64,000 nucleotides of DNA from an uncultured Poribacteria bacterium (GCA_951812525.1 OX638316.1:3342506-3406505); one strand, 5' to 3'. Shown: positions 42,565 to 51,900, counted from the stretch's first letter. Notes: a model not told the origin generated them from the sequence alone. Numbers and translations: made by a program.

Positions 42565-43560
42565 ATGGGCATAGTCTCTCAGATCACACAACTACAACTC
42601 CAGCATCCATTTAAGATTGCCCGTCGTGTGACAGACGACTATCGGCAGGTGATCTCTGTGGAGATTGATGATGGGGTCGGTGAAACAGCGCCCGCACTGT
42701 TTTACGGTGAAACCGTTCAGACAGTTCGCGTCGCGTTAGAGGCCATCGCACCAGCACTGCCTGACGATCTTGACGCAATCCATGATGTGATGGCGACTGT
42801 TGAAACAGCACTTGGTGGGAATTACGCCGCGAAATCCGCCATTGATATGGCATTGCACGACCGGCTTGGTAAAAAACTTGGTGTTCCACTCTATCAGCTC
42901 TGGGGACTCAACCCCCATAACACCCCTTGCACCTCGTTCACAATTGGGCTTGATGAACCAGAGGTGATGGCGGAAAAAACAAGACAGGCTGAGATGTATC
43001 CGGTCCTGAAAGTTAAACTCGGCACACCTCGCGATATTGAAATAATTCAGACGCTCCGCAACGTGACGGATAAGCCTATCTATGTTGACGCGAATACAGC
43101 CTGGACACCGAAAGAGGCGGTCCACAAAATTCGTGAGCTTGATCGATATGGTGTTGAATTGATTGAACAGCCGACAAAACCTAATGATTTGGCAGGACTC
43201 AAGTTTGTCCGGGAAAACAGTGATTTGCCTATTATTGCTGATGAGAGTGTCAAGCGCGCAAGTGATATTCCAGCACTCGCTGAGTGTGTTGACGGCATCA
43301 ATATCAAACTCGTCAAGTGTGGTGGATTGCTTGAGGCACACCGGATGATACATGTCGCTCGTACACACGGCTTACAGGTCATGATAGGTTGTATGATAGA
43401 GAGTTCGCTCGGTATCACTGCGGCTGCACACCTAACGCCACTTGTAGACTATGCCGACTTGGATGGCAATCTCCTCATTGCGAACGACCCATACACCGGT
43501 GTAACCCTTGATAAAGGTAAACTGATACTACCAAACCGTCCCGGCATCGGGGTTAAGTGA
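42565..43560 (+). CDS. Dipeptide epimerase (enolase superfamily, Ala-Glu type)
   Basis: A 331-residue enolase-superfamily enzyme. It shows the KxK motif (LKVKLG), metal ligands Asp in VDANTAW, Glu in LIEQP and Asp in IADES, and the opposite base Lys in NIKLVKCGG. The CMIESSLG and DLDGNLL segments are those of L-Ala-D/L-Glu epimerases. It would interconvert murein dipeptides. It starts 1 bp after the amidase gene, so the two likely act in peptidoglycan peptide recycling (family knowledge plus context). Confidence 0.88.
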   Translation: MGIVSQITQLQLQHPFKIARRVTDDYRQVISVEIDDGVGETAPALFYGETVQTVRVALEAIAPALPDDLDAIHDVMATVETALGGNYAAKSAIDMALHDRLGKKLGVPLYQLWGLNPHNTPCTSFTIGLDEPEVMAEKTRQAEMYPVLKVKLGTPRDIEIIQTLRNVTDKPIYVDANTAWTPKEAVHKIRELDRYGVELIEQPTKPNDLAGLKFVRENSDLPIIADESVKRASDIPALAECVDGINIKLVKCGGLLEAHRMIHVARTHGLQVMIGCMIESSLGITAAAHLTPLVDYADLDGNLLIANDPYTGVTLDKGKLILPNRPGIGVK

Positions 43561-43608
43561 ATACATTTTTTTAACTTATACATCAACAACCAAATGGAGA
43601 ATTTAAAA

Positions 43609-44322
43609 ATGACAAATCAGAACCGCAATGTCCTTATCACCGGCGGAACCGGTATATTAGGTAGTGCTGTCACCAAAACCTACCTCGCTCAAGGTGACAA
43701 CGTCGCTGTCACTTATCTCTTTGAGGACGAAGTTGAACGTTTCAAAGGATTCAATCCTGAACTTGTTGAAGATGTTACTTTCCTCTTTGCAAATGTTACC
43801 GAGGAAGCCGAGGTCCAGAAAACTATTCAGGAATTCATATCTAAGTTTGGTCGGTTAGATATCTTGGTGAATATCGTTGGTGGGTTTGTCGGTGGTATTC
43901 CAACGGCGGAACTTGAAGAGGACAGATGGGATTTTATGATGAACCTCAATCTCAAATCCGTCTTTCTCTGCTGCAAGACGGCGATCCCACACATGACGGC
44001 GCAAGGTTACGGGAAGGTCATTAACGTCTCAGCACGCGCAGGATTAAAAGGCGAGGCGGGTTTGAGTGCCTATTGTGTCTCTAAAGGCGGTGTACGCACC
44101 CTGACAGAATCCTTAGCTGCCGAAGTGATGGATTCAGGTGTCAACGTCAATGCCATCATGCCGAGTATAATGGACACACCTGCCAACCGTGAGGCAATGC
44201 CGGACGAAGAGCATGACCGATGGGTGGCTCCCGCCGATGTCGCCAAGGTGATCTGCTTCCTGACTTCCGACGATGCGACTATCATTAACGGTGCTGCCAT
44301 CCCTGTTTACGGCAGAGCCTAA
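43609..44322 (+). CDS. Short-chain dehydrogenase/reductase
   Basis: A 237-residue SDR: cofactor loop TGGTGILGSA near the start, NVSARAG with the catalytic Ser, and YCVSK as the Tyr-x-x-x-Lys pair. The NIVGG segment replaces the common NNAG. GGAGA 8 nt upstream sets the ATG at 43609; a second ATG at 43594 is less likely. It is the last gene of the nfeD operon run, 48 bp after the epimerase. Substrate unknown. Confidence 0.85.
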   Translation: MTNQNRNVLITGGTGILGSAVTKTYLAQGDNVAVTYLFEDEVERFKGFNPELVEDVTFLFANVTEEAEVQKTIQEFISKFGRLDILVNIVGGFVGGIPTAELEEDRWDFMMNLNLKSVFLCCKTAIPHMTAQGYGKVINVSARAGLKGEAGLSAYCVSKGGVRTLTESLAAEVMDSGVNVNAIMPSIMDTPANREAMPDEEHDRWVAPADVAKVICFLTSDDATIINGAAIPVYGRA

Positions 44323-44357
44323 TCGCTTGGAATGACTTCCTCTGACCGCCAATCGCC

Positions 44358-45767
44358 TCATTTCCGAAACGGCTCTTTCAGTTGCGTCTGCATAAGTCGC
44401 TCTAAAATTTGCAGGCGCAACGCCGTTTCAATATCCGCTACCTCAGGTTTACCAGCAAGGTTATCGGTCTCATTCGGGTCGTTTTGCACGTCGAACAGAA
44501 GATAGACTTCGCCATCGGCGTTGATAGCAGCCTTCCACTCCCGATTCAGCAACATAATCTCTCCCTGTATCTCAGAGATCGCAAAATCACGATGGGTCGC
44601 TTCCGGATCTGATAGCACCGGGCACAACGATCTTCCGAATTGACGATGTTGCAATTCACCACCTATCAATTCAACGAGAGTCGGACCTATGTCGATCCAT
44701 TCGGTTGGACTCTCACAAATGGTGCCAGCGTGGGAACTATCAGGTGTTCGCACGAGCATCGGTATCCTGACCGCACCATTAAGGAAGTTGCTCTTATAGA
44801 TGAGTCCATAGTCTCCGTTCATTTCCCCATGGTCAGAGGTGTGGATGATGATCGTGTTTTCGAGTTCACCACGTGCCTCGATTGCGTCGAGAATCTCACC
44901 GATCTGGGTATCAATGAGCGTGACATTACCAGCGTAATTAGCGCGCAGCCTCCCAATTTCACCGGGTTCAAACGTCGGGTTTATTCGCCTCATAAGACTA
45001 TCTAAATGTCCACGCGGACGATCTCCAGGGGCTGGACGTGGAACAGCAGGTGGCATGTCTGCGGGGTCATACATACTGGCGTAGGGTTCCGGCGTATCCC
45101 AAGGTTCGTGGGGACCCCCAAAACTCACCCAGCAGCACCACGGCTCTGCCCGATCGTAGTTTTGCAAATATTGTTTCGTCTGTTGTCCGACATAAACATC
45201 TGCGTAGTCTTCAAGTCCCAGTGTGGATGGACGTACAACGTGTGGTTTCGTACTAAACCGTTCGCGATAATCAGCACGATAAGCGTTCCATAACCCTTTC
45301 GCTTCCCACTCCGCCGTCATGTGCGACAAGACCTTCGCACTCGCTCGTGGTCCCCCGATCTCGTTTACATCGTCCAATCCGTAGGCATTCATTAACCCTT
45401 CACGTTCTCGCAGGTCGCCACTGTGTGGATGAAGATGCGTTTTACCGAACAGGCTAGTCCGATATCCGGCATCGCGCACTGCCTGCATCCATGTCGGTGT
45501 TTCAGCAGGCATCTGATGGTTCATATTATCCCAGACACCTGTGTTGTGTGGATACAAGCCGGTCGCCAGACTGAGCCGCGTCGGGATACAGACCGGCGAT
45601 GTCGTGACACAATTCGTAAACCGAATGCCTTCACTCGCAATGCGATCTAAATTCGGGGTCTGCACCCAAGCGAAGCCCACACGGTCTTCGCTCTTCTTAT
45701 CGCTACAACTCATCGCGTCCCAGCGCTGCTGATCTGTCATGAGCAAAAGAATATTCGGAGTTCCCAT
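44358..45767 (-). CDS. Type I sulfatase
   Basis: A 469-residue arylsulfatase-family enzyme. The formylglycine signature is C60 in CIPTRLSLATG (CxPxR form), and metal-binding D12 lies in LLMTDQQRW. HTSDHG and the later NADGEVYLLFDVQNDPNE tail are typical. No signal peptide is seen, so it is perhaps cytoplasmic. It would hydrolyse sulfate esters, plausibly of sulfated sugars. It begins 2 bp after the TIM-barrel isomerase gene, making an isomerase-sulfatase pair. No sulfatase-maturating enzyme is in this window. Confidence 0.9.
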   Translation of the reverse strand: MGTPNILLLMTDQQRWDAMSCSDKKSEDRVGFAWVQTPNLDRIASEGIRFTNCVTTSPVCIPTRLSLATGLYPHNTGVWDNMNHQMPAETPTWMQAVRDAGYRTSLFGKTHLHPHSGDLREREGLMNAYGLDDVNEIGGPRASAKVLSHMTAEWEAKGLWNAYRADYRERFSTKPHVVRPSTLGLEDYADVYVGQQTKQYLQNYDRAEPWCCWVSFGGPHEPWDTPEPYASMYDPADMPPAVPRPAPGDRPRGHLDSLMRRINPTFEPGEIGRLRANYAGNVTLIDTQIGEILDAIEARGELENTIIIHTSDHGEMNGDYGLIYKSNFLNGAVRIPMLVRTPDSSHAGTICESPTEWIDIGPTLVELIGGELQHRQFGRSLCPVLSDPEATHRDFAISEIQGEIMLLNREWKAAINADGEVYLLFDVQNDPNETDNLAGKPEVADIETALRLQILERLMQTQLKEPFRK

Positions 45768-45769
45768 AG

Positions 45770-46612
45770 TTATCCTCTGTCAATTCCTGCTTCCGTAAAG
45801 GCATGTGACAGTGTTTCGTAAGAGAGTGTAGCGGCAGCGAGCGGATCGTAGTCTTCGCGTGCCTGCACCATAAAACTCACCTCGGCAGTAATAAACCCAT
45901 CATAACCGTGTGCTTGCATCTCCTTGAGATATCCGACATAATCAAAAGGACCTTCACCCGGTATGAGGAACTCGTGATCAGGAGCAGTACCGCGTTGGTC
46001 CTTGACGTGCGTGTGTGCTGATACTGGTGCTAACGCTGCTACCGTCTCTTCGGTCGGCATGCCGATAATGTCAAAGTGGCTGATGTCGAAGTTAACTTTG
46101 AGATATGGCGAGTTGACGATTTCTAAAAGCTCAAGCACTTTCGCAGGTGTGTCAATGATGGCACCGACGTGTGGTTCCATAGCAATGGTGACACCGCGCG
46201 ACGCACCGTAATCCACGAGTTCTCCAACCCGCTCTACGAGAAAGTCTTTTTTCACATCCCACTCTTCAGGCTTCCCGCCGGGTGTAGTATTCACTGCGGG
46301 CAGTTCATCGCCTTGTGCGAGCTCAACTGCTAAATCGACACCACCTTTGAGTCGCCACATATTTTTCGCATGTGTCTCTGAATCTATTTCCAGTAAACTC
46401 GAATGTGCTGCAATCGCCGGTAGTGCCAAATTGTGTTCTTTCAAAAGGGATGCAATCCGTTTCCGTTCTGCAGCGTCAAGCGTACTGAGTTCAGTCGTAA
46501 AGCGCGGGATAATGGTGAGTTCCATCCCATCGTATCCGAGGTTCGCGATATGGGAAACGGCGGTGTCTATAGGGACCGTGGGCATCCCCCATGTGCTATA
46601 TCCTATTTTCAT
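45770..46612 (-). CDS. Xylose-isomerase-like TIM-barrel sugar epimerase/isomerase
   Basis: A 280-residue protein of the sugar phosphate isomerase/epimerase (AP endonuclease 2-like) superfamily: MKIGYSTWG start, YDGMELTI, AMEPHVG with the metal Glu, NFDISHFDI, HTHVKDQRG and GYDGFITAEVSF. The metal residues E/D/H/E are all visible. AGGAG sets the ATG at 46612. It is the first gene of a pair with the sulfatase and probably handles the sugar released there (inference). Confidence 0.86.
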   Translation of the reverse strand: MKIGYSTWGMPTVPIDTAVSHIANLGYDGMELTIIPRFTTELSTLDAAERKRIASLLKEHNLALPAIAAHSSLLEIDSETHAKNMWRLKGGVDLAVELAQGDELPAVNTTPGGKPEEWDVKKDFLVERVGELVDYGASRGVTIAMEPHVGAIIDTPAKVLELLEIVNSPYLKVNFDISHFDIIGMPTEETVAALAPVSAHTHVKDQRGTAPDHEFLIPGEGPFDYVGYLKEMQAHGYDGFITAEVSFMVQAREDYDPLAAATLSYETLSHAFTEAGIDRG

Positions 46613-46771
46613 GCAATTTTCTCCTAAGGTTAACAATGTGAGTTCAACTTCCAACTATATTTCTCATGATTTTCAAAACTCCACAGGCATGTTGCACATA
46701 ACCGACTTTGAGTTTTCCTGCATCTCTACATAGGTCTTGTCCCTATAAGGATTGAATTTCGGTATCTTATC

Positions 46772-46811
46772 CTGTCCATCCTATAATCCTGCGAATCCTG
46801 ATTCTGACAGC
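46772..46811. repeat. Repeat family E copy
   Basis: GTCCATCCTATAATCCTGCG, then AATCCTGATTCTGACAG; closely matches the copies at 13381 and 34701. Confidence 0.65.
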
Positions 46812-46820
46812 GCAAAGTGG

Positions 46821-47471
46821 TCAAGAAATAAGGTTGAGCCAATCGCCTAATAGGAAATCGGCGCGCTGAATAAGAAGTGCCACACGTCCCATAACAGTGT
46901 TACCAAATGCCGAACCGAATCCAATCATGAGAAAAGCGATACCGACCTTTGAAAGCCATTTGACGGGACCTCGATGTTCTACGGAGAAGAAGAAGTAGGT
47001 GAGTGTGCAAACCACACCAACAACCATAAGGACTGCTTCAAAAACGCCCCAACCAGAGAGAGTTCCGGCATGCATCGCCGCAAACGGTTCAATTGTTCCC
47101 CGTGTCTGTTCAAAGATGTTTGCGCGCAGCACATTCGGAATCGCAACACCTGAACCGAATCCAATGAGAATCGCAATTGGATAGCGGATTAACCACGTGT
47201 GTCCAGGAGACAAACGGGCAAAAAACAGCAAGCCAACACCGATCGGAATTAACTTGACTAAGCCTATAAGTGACTCTCCAGTGACCGCTGCCCAAAAAGG
47301 TTTAAAAGCAAAAGGAATCAATCCTTGGTGAATAGAGAGAACAATGCCGTATCCGACAGATATACCTACATAGAGGTGCTCTGCAAACCGATAGAAGGGG
47401 TTGTCTTGATAAAGAAAACTATAGATGCAAAGTGTTAGAAGTGCTGCAACCCAAATCCCAAAAAGTTCCAT
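46821..47471 (-). CDS. Polytopic membrane protein, gene 4 of four-gene cluster
   Basis: A 216-residue protein with about six membrane helices and few loops. It starts MELFGIWVAALLTLCIYSFLY; SGWGVFEAVLM and FGSAFGNTVMGR are the least hydrophobic, best-looking conserved stretches. GAGGAG 8 nt upstream sets the ATG at 47471. No family is recognised. It follows gene 3 by only 4 bp. Confidence 0.7.
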   Translation of the reverse strand: MELFGIWVAALLTLCIYSFLYQDNPFYRFAEHLYVGISVGYGIVLSIHQGLIPFAFKPFWAAVTGESLIGLVKLIPIGVGLLFFARLSPGHTWLIRYPIAILIGFGSGVAIPNVLRANIFEQTRGTIEPFAAMHAGTLSGWGVFEAVLMVVGVVCTLTYFFFSVEHRGPVKWLSKVGIAFLMIGFGSAFGNTVMGRVALLIQRADFLLGDWLNLIS

Positions 47472-47475
47472 CAAA

Positions 47476-48270
47476 TTACTCCTCTCGCCGTCGTTGATTG
47501 AAAAAAATGATATTCCCGGCGACTACGAGTCCTACAATCAGCAGATGCACAAACGATTCAATATTTATCCACAGCATTCCTTTAGCTGGGACATCTATCA
47601 GTCTTTCATACTCGGCAGCCCCCAAAATTCCAGATATCAAACCGACCAATTGCCCTGTTTGTAAATATGGATACATCTGTGAGATAATGACGCCTGTAAC
47701 GCCTGCGGCAATTTGTAAATTGTATTGGACATTCGCATAGGTAATCCATACCTCTGTTGAACTCCCTGACGCGAGGTCGATAAGTAGGGAAATTTGGGCA
47801 TAGTTCGTAATATCTTTCATCATCGGAATTTCGGTAGTCGCTTTTCCGCTGTAGTCGGTCTCAAAGACACTGCTAATATCGGACCCCATTCCGAGAATAA
47901 CCTGGGTTGCACCGGGGCGGAAGCCGAGGAAAACATAATCTTCGCCGTCCACTGCTCCCTTTTCTTCAGCGATCTCCTGTATAAGCGTACTCGCCAACGT
48001 TGTACCGTCTGGGTAAAGTGTGAGGGCGATAACACGGACATCGTTATCAAAGCACTGTCTCAGTAGGGATTTTGCCATCGGGTTCAGTTCTGCTAAAGAG
48101 GAGGGGCCATAGTCAAAGGCGAGTATGATAGTTGAATCACTAGGAAGTGCTTCGATGTAGTCATAAAGTTTCTGTGTCGGCTCAGATACCGAGACGGGTA
48201 GATTGACGCGGAACAACATTGGAATGATAACCGCCAACGCAACCAAAATATAAACAAATCGCCGATCCAT
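47476..48270 (-). CDS. Anchored extracytoplasmic-domain protein, gene 3 of four-gene cluster
   Basis: A 264-residue protein. One N-terminal helix (about residues 7-24) is followed by a ~150-residue soluble domain with a Rossmann-like beta-alpha rhythm (STIILAFDYGPSS, DVRVIALTLYPDG, EDYVFLGFRPGAT). One or two C-terminal helices and a basic tail end it (ending NQRRREE). GGAGGAG precedes the ATG. It starts 2 bp after the stop of gene 2. No family is recognised. Confidence 0.7.
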   Translation of the reverse strand: MDRRFVYILVALAVIIPMLFRVNLPVSVSEPTQKLYDYIEALPSDSTIILAFDYGPSSLAELNPMAKSLLRQCFDNDVRVIALTLYPDGTTLASTLIQEIAEEKGAVDGEDYVFLGFRPGATQVILGMGSDISSVFETDYSGKATTEIPMMKDITNYAQISLLIDLASGSSTEVWITYANVQYNLQIAAGVTGVIISQMYPYLQTGQLVGLISGILGAAEYERLIDVPAKGMLWINIESFVHLLIVGLVVAGNIIFFNQRRREE

Positions 48271-48272
48271 AT

Positions 48273-48923
48273 TTAATCTCCTCCGCCTAAGTACGTGCGC
48301 TCAATTCCTAATATTATTCGGATAGATTGAGAAATCACGCCTAAACTAACCCCGAGGATGATGCCACGTCTTGCTGAGAGATTCGGGTTATTCAAAATCC
48401 ACTGACGGGCACCTGAAGCACCGTCTTCCAAAGGAAGCCACGACAAAACAGTATTCCAGATCAGATCTCCTACAGGCACATTCCCCATCATGACAATCAG
48501 AGCAGTAATCAACAGCAGACTCGCTTCAAACGTTCGGGCGCGAAAGGCACGGTATGCCGCCGAGGCAATGAAGAAAGCGAGGAGGGAAAACATCGTCGCG
48601 TCCATAGGGACTTGGACGTGGGTATAAAACCATTCAAAAACTTGATTTTGAGGACCAAACGGAACGCCTATCACAACCATCGTGATGATGCCCACAAACA
48701 CAAGAAAACTGTATTGCCAATGTTCTGTGCGACGGCGAATGCGCGTCACATGTGTTTGAATGAGTGTTGTTGTTGCTAACACCAACGCAAAAGGTGAAAT
48801 GATTAGTGCCCAACTGATAACTTCTTGGTAAAGTGTCTGAGAAACTGAATGTGGACTAAATTGTGTGAAGATCATCACAATCCCAAAGACAAAGCATAGA
48901 ATTAAGGGAACTTGTCGTCGCAT
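48273..48923 (-). CDS. Polytopic membrane protein, gene 2 of four-gene cluster
   Basis: A 216-residue protein with about six membrane helices. A basic cytoplasmic loop lies after the second (RIRRRTEHW), and a NVPVGDLIWNTV segment is near the fifth. GGAGG is close upstream of the ATG. It starts 8 bp after gene 1. No family is recognised. Confidence 0.7.
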   Translation of the reverse strand: MRRQVPLILCFVFGIVMIFTQFSPHSVSQTLYQEVISWALIISPFALVLATTTLIQTHVTRIRRRTEHWQYSFLVFVGIITMVVIGVPFGPQNQVFEWFYTHVQVPMDATMFSLLAFFIASAAYRAFRARTFEASLLLITALIVMMGNVPVGDLIWNTVLSWLPLEDGASGARQWILNNPNLSARRGIILGVSLGVISQSIRIILGIERTYLGGGD

Positions 48924-48931
48924 AAAACCTC

Positions 48932-50077
48932 CTAACTCACCCGCTGTAAGAGGGTTGTGATCCAGTTGACACCAGCCAATTCAAGCACTACACCCAATAT
49001 CATAAGAACGAAAATAAGGAATTTTCCCCAATCTTGACCTCTAAGGCTGCCGAGTAGCATCGGTTCTCTGGAGAGGTAGGCACTCGCTGCGTAAAGTTCT
49101 TCGCCAATTAAAGTATAGTCGCATGAGGCGATAAAGAACGGGAGTTGGTGCTCAGAGTCTGTGCCCGCAATCTGAATGGCACCGATGGAATTTCCTGTCT
49201 CAGCGAGAATAAGCGATTCCGCGAAAAATTGACCTTGTAGAAATATCGCCGCTGGTTTTTCACGAGTCATAATACCCGCTACACCCGCAGCGTAGGCGAA
49301 TTGGCTCTCGGTGAGAAAAAATATGTTGTCTTCGTTATAGGCATCCGGGCGACCTTCATCAAGATAGGATGTACGCACTACCTCACGCACTACGTTCGTA
49401 ACAATTGGATCCCGACAAGGAACATGCAACGGTGTTTCATAATCGGCAGTTCGCCGCGCAACTTGTCCCAAAATCGTCATACTCGCAATCGTCGGGACCT
49501 CCTCTACACGTCCTAATCCTAAACTATAGAGAATCGAGCGCCCCATTTCCGTCGCTCTACCAATCGCTTCGTCAACAGCTTCTAACCCGGGGATTCGTCT
49601 GACGAATATCTCTTTGCCGCTCCGAGCATAGTAGATATTCCAGACAATGCCAGCGGAAAAGAGAATCATTGCAATAAACAGCGGAATTTTACCAGTATGA
49701 AACAACTCGCCTGTCCCTTTAGCTGGTGCTGTTTCTTCGGAATCCACGGTCGCCTCTGTTTCAGTAACCGCTCGAACTACGTAGGCATAAGCAGACCCCT
49801 TTTCGATACTTGAATCGACATAAGTTGTCGTTCCAGCAGGTAGCAATGCACCAATTTCTTCGAGACCACCGCCTGCAATCCGTCGTAGGATTTGGTATCC
49901 ACTGATACTGCTCCTCTCAGGTGCCGCCTCCCATTTAATGGTGATACTGCTCCCATCATCGTTCGGGGTATCCATTGCCGTCACGTTTGATGGTGGTGTC
50001 AGTCCTTGGCTAAATGCAGTGCTAATGCCTATGCATAAAACCAAGTAGACAAGTAAGCATCGAATTGTTTTTCTCAT
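48932..50077 (-). CDS. Fibronectin III / DUF6754-like membrane protein, gene 1 of four-gene cluster
   Basis: A 381-residue protein. Signal peptide (to about residue 23), one fibronectin type III domain (about 27-115: PPSNVTAMD...ITIKWEAAP...YAYVVRA), a membrane helix (about 130-150), a ~195-residue domain, and a final helix (about 355-375). The large domain (GKEIFVRRIPGLEAVDEAIG, ILYSLGLGRV, FAYAAGVAGIMTREKPAA, TDSEHQLPFFIASCDYTLIG) resembles, from memory, the uncharacterised DUF6754 family. GAGGA precedes the ATG. It is the first and most distinctive gene of the cluster. Confidence 0.75.
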   Translation of the reverse strand: MRKTIRCLLVYLVLCIGISTAFSQGLTPPSNVTAMDTPNDDGSSITIKWEAAPERSSISGYQILRRIAGGGLEEIGALLPAGTTTYVDSSIEKGSAYAYVVRAVTETEATVDSEETAPAKGTGELFHTGKIPLFIAMILFSAGIVWNIYYARSGKEIFVRRIPGLEAVDEAIGRATEMGRSILYSLGLGRVEEVPTIASMTILGQVARRTADYETPLHVPCRDPIVTNVVREVVRTSYLDEGRPDAYNEDNIFFLTESQFAYAAGVAGIMTREKPAAIFLQGQFFAESLILAETGNSIGAIQIAGTDSEHQLPFFIASCDYTLIGEELYAASAYLSREPMLLGSLRGQDWGKFLIFVLMILGVVLELAGVNWITTLLQRVS

Positions 50078-50272
50078 AAATATGTTTCCTCATTTGTAGC
50101 AGTCGGCTATCAGTGTATTATGGTGTTTTATAAAAATAAAGATACATTTCAGTAAACTGAATACACAAAGTCCAATCTTGCTGGTCTACAATAGTATCCA
50201 GTAATTGTCTCACCTCTGCTGGCGAGGTTTCTGCTCTTATCTGATAGCCGACAGTCGATGGCTGACAGCCAT

Positions 50273-51358
50273 TCAAAAACACTGTGAAATAGCTTCTAAA
50301 ACATGTCGATCATCTATATCATCTCGGACGACGACTTCTCCGATACGCGTCGGCAAGATAAGGCGGAGTTTTCCGCCTAATGTCTTTTTGTCTAAATACA
50401 TAGCATCACATAACGCTTCCGGGGTAATGTCTGGAGGGAAAGTCAACGGCAGTTTCGCACGCCTTAAGAGCACGCCTTGCCGTTGAAAATCGGTTTCAGA
50501 GAACATACCTAAATTCTTAGCTAACTGTGCCGCACAATTCATACCGATAGAAACCGCTTCGCCGTGTCGGTATCGGTTGTAATGCGTCAATGCTTCAAGC
50601 GCATGCCCGAAAGTATGCCCGTAGTTGAGCACCATCCGCAACCCGCTCTCTTTCTCATCTTTCGCCACGATTTCTGCCTTATTAATGCAGGCGCATGAAA
50701 TCATCTCAATGAGTGTCGCACTCTCCAAATTCAAGATAGCGTCAAGGTTTTCCTCAACCATCTCAAACAGGGCTTGATCGCGGATGACTCCCATTTTAAT
50801 AACTTCAATAAGTCCTGCTCGGATATCCCGTTGCGACAAAGTTTCAAGCGTACCTACGTCAATCAGCACTAATTTCGGTTGATGAAATGCACCGATGAGG
50901 TTTTTACCCTTTGGATGATTAATCGCCGTCTTGCCACCCACGCTCGCGTCAACCTGTGCCTGTAGCGTCGTTGGAATCTGAACGAAAGGAATACCACGCA
51001 TGTATACTGCCGCCGCAAAACCACCCAAATCGCCCACGACACCGCCACCGAGGGCAATGAGCGTTGAACCTCGGTCGAGTTGATTCGCCACCAAACTGTC
51101 TTGTATCCGGGAAAACTGCGCCAACGATTTGCTCTCTTCGCCAGTCGGCACCTCAACTGTGCTTATATCAAGTCCAGCAGTCTCAAGGCTTTGCTGAATT
51201 GCAGGCATATAGCGGGCGCTAACAAACGCATCCGAAACGATGAGCACCTTCTTTGATTTAATATGTGGTGTTAACATTTCCCCAACTTGGTCGAGGAGCT
51301 TCGCGCCTACAACGATCGGATAACTGTTATCCCCGAGTTCCACACGTAGCGTTTTCAT
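50273..51358 (-). CDS. aroB: 3-dehydroquinate synthase
   Basis: A 361-residue enzyme of the shikimate pathway that converts DAHP to 3-dehydroquinate using NAD and a metal ion. It has the NAD loop ALGGGVVGDLGGFAAA, the VGGKTAINHPKGKN segment, and the metal ligands in GLIEVIKMGV and LNYGHTFGHALE, all intact. The ATG overlaps the aroK stop (ATGA), so the two are translationally coupled. Confidence 0.95.
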   Translation of the reverse strand: MKTLRVELGDNSYPIVVGAKLLDQVGEMLTPHIKSKKVLIVSDAFVSARYMPAIQQSLETAGLDISTVEVPTGEESKSLAQFSRIQDSLVANQLDRGSTLIALGGGVVGDLGGFAAAVYMRGIPFVQIPTTLQAQVDASVGGKTAINHPKGKNLIGAFHQPKLVLIDVGTLETLSQRDIRAGLIEVIKMGVIRDQALFEMVEENLDAILNLESATLIEMISCACINKAEIVAKDEKESGLRMVLNYGHTFGHALEALTHYNRYRHGEAVSIGMNCAAQLAKNLGMFSETDFQRQGVLLRRAKLPLTFPPDITPEALCDAMYLDKKTLGGKLRLILPTRIGEVVVRDDIDDRHVLEAISQCF

Positions 51359-51900
51359 CGTTTTGGACCTCTCGTATTTTTCGCATAGACGTGTTTAATG
51401 TATCCGATGATTTCTCGAAATGGGCGTCCTGTTGTTCTCACCATATAATCGGCTTCCGCATAGTATGGATGTCGTTCTGCTAACATTGATCGAATTTTGG
51501 CAAGGGCATCGGGTGTTTGGAGCAGGGGACGATGTGTTTGATGTCGAACCCGCCGATATATTTCATCGGGTGTCGCTGTTAGACAGAAAATAATACCACT
51601 CCGCTTTAATGCTTCCATGTTGGCTTCTCTCAGAACGGCACCGCCTCCTGTGGAGATAACGTGGTTGTACAGTTTTGACGCTTTACGAACGGCTTCGCTT
51701 TCGAGATCGCGAAAAGCAGGTTCGCCATCTTCCGAGAAGATATTGCTAATGCGTCGTCCACTATCACGCTCAATAATGTCGTCTGTGTCTACATAGCGCA
51801 TTCGGAGTTGCGAGGCAAGCCGTCTGCCGACAGAGGTTTTACCAGTTCCCATAAAACCGACAAGCACGATATTGGGCTTTCTTCCGAACGATCTTTTCAC
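51355..51900 (-). CDS. aroK: Shikimate kinase
   Basis: A 181-residue shikimate kinase: Walker A GFMGTGKTS at residues 15-23, the shikimate-binding DTD at 38-40, the GGG loop at 85-87, and the RPLL lid region. It uses a GTG start at 51900 with GGAG 6 nt upstream. It forms a two-gene unit with aroB. Confidence 0.94.
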   Translation of the reverse strand: MKRSFGRKPNIVLVGFMGTGKTSVGRRLASQLRMRYVDTDDIIERDSGRRISNIFSEDGEPAFRDLESEAVRKASKLYNHVISTGGGAVLREANMEALKRSGIIFCLTATPDEIYRRVRHQTHRPLLQTPDALAKIRSMLAERHPYYAEADYMVRTTGRPFREIIGYIKHVYAKNTRGPKR

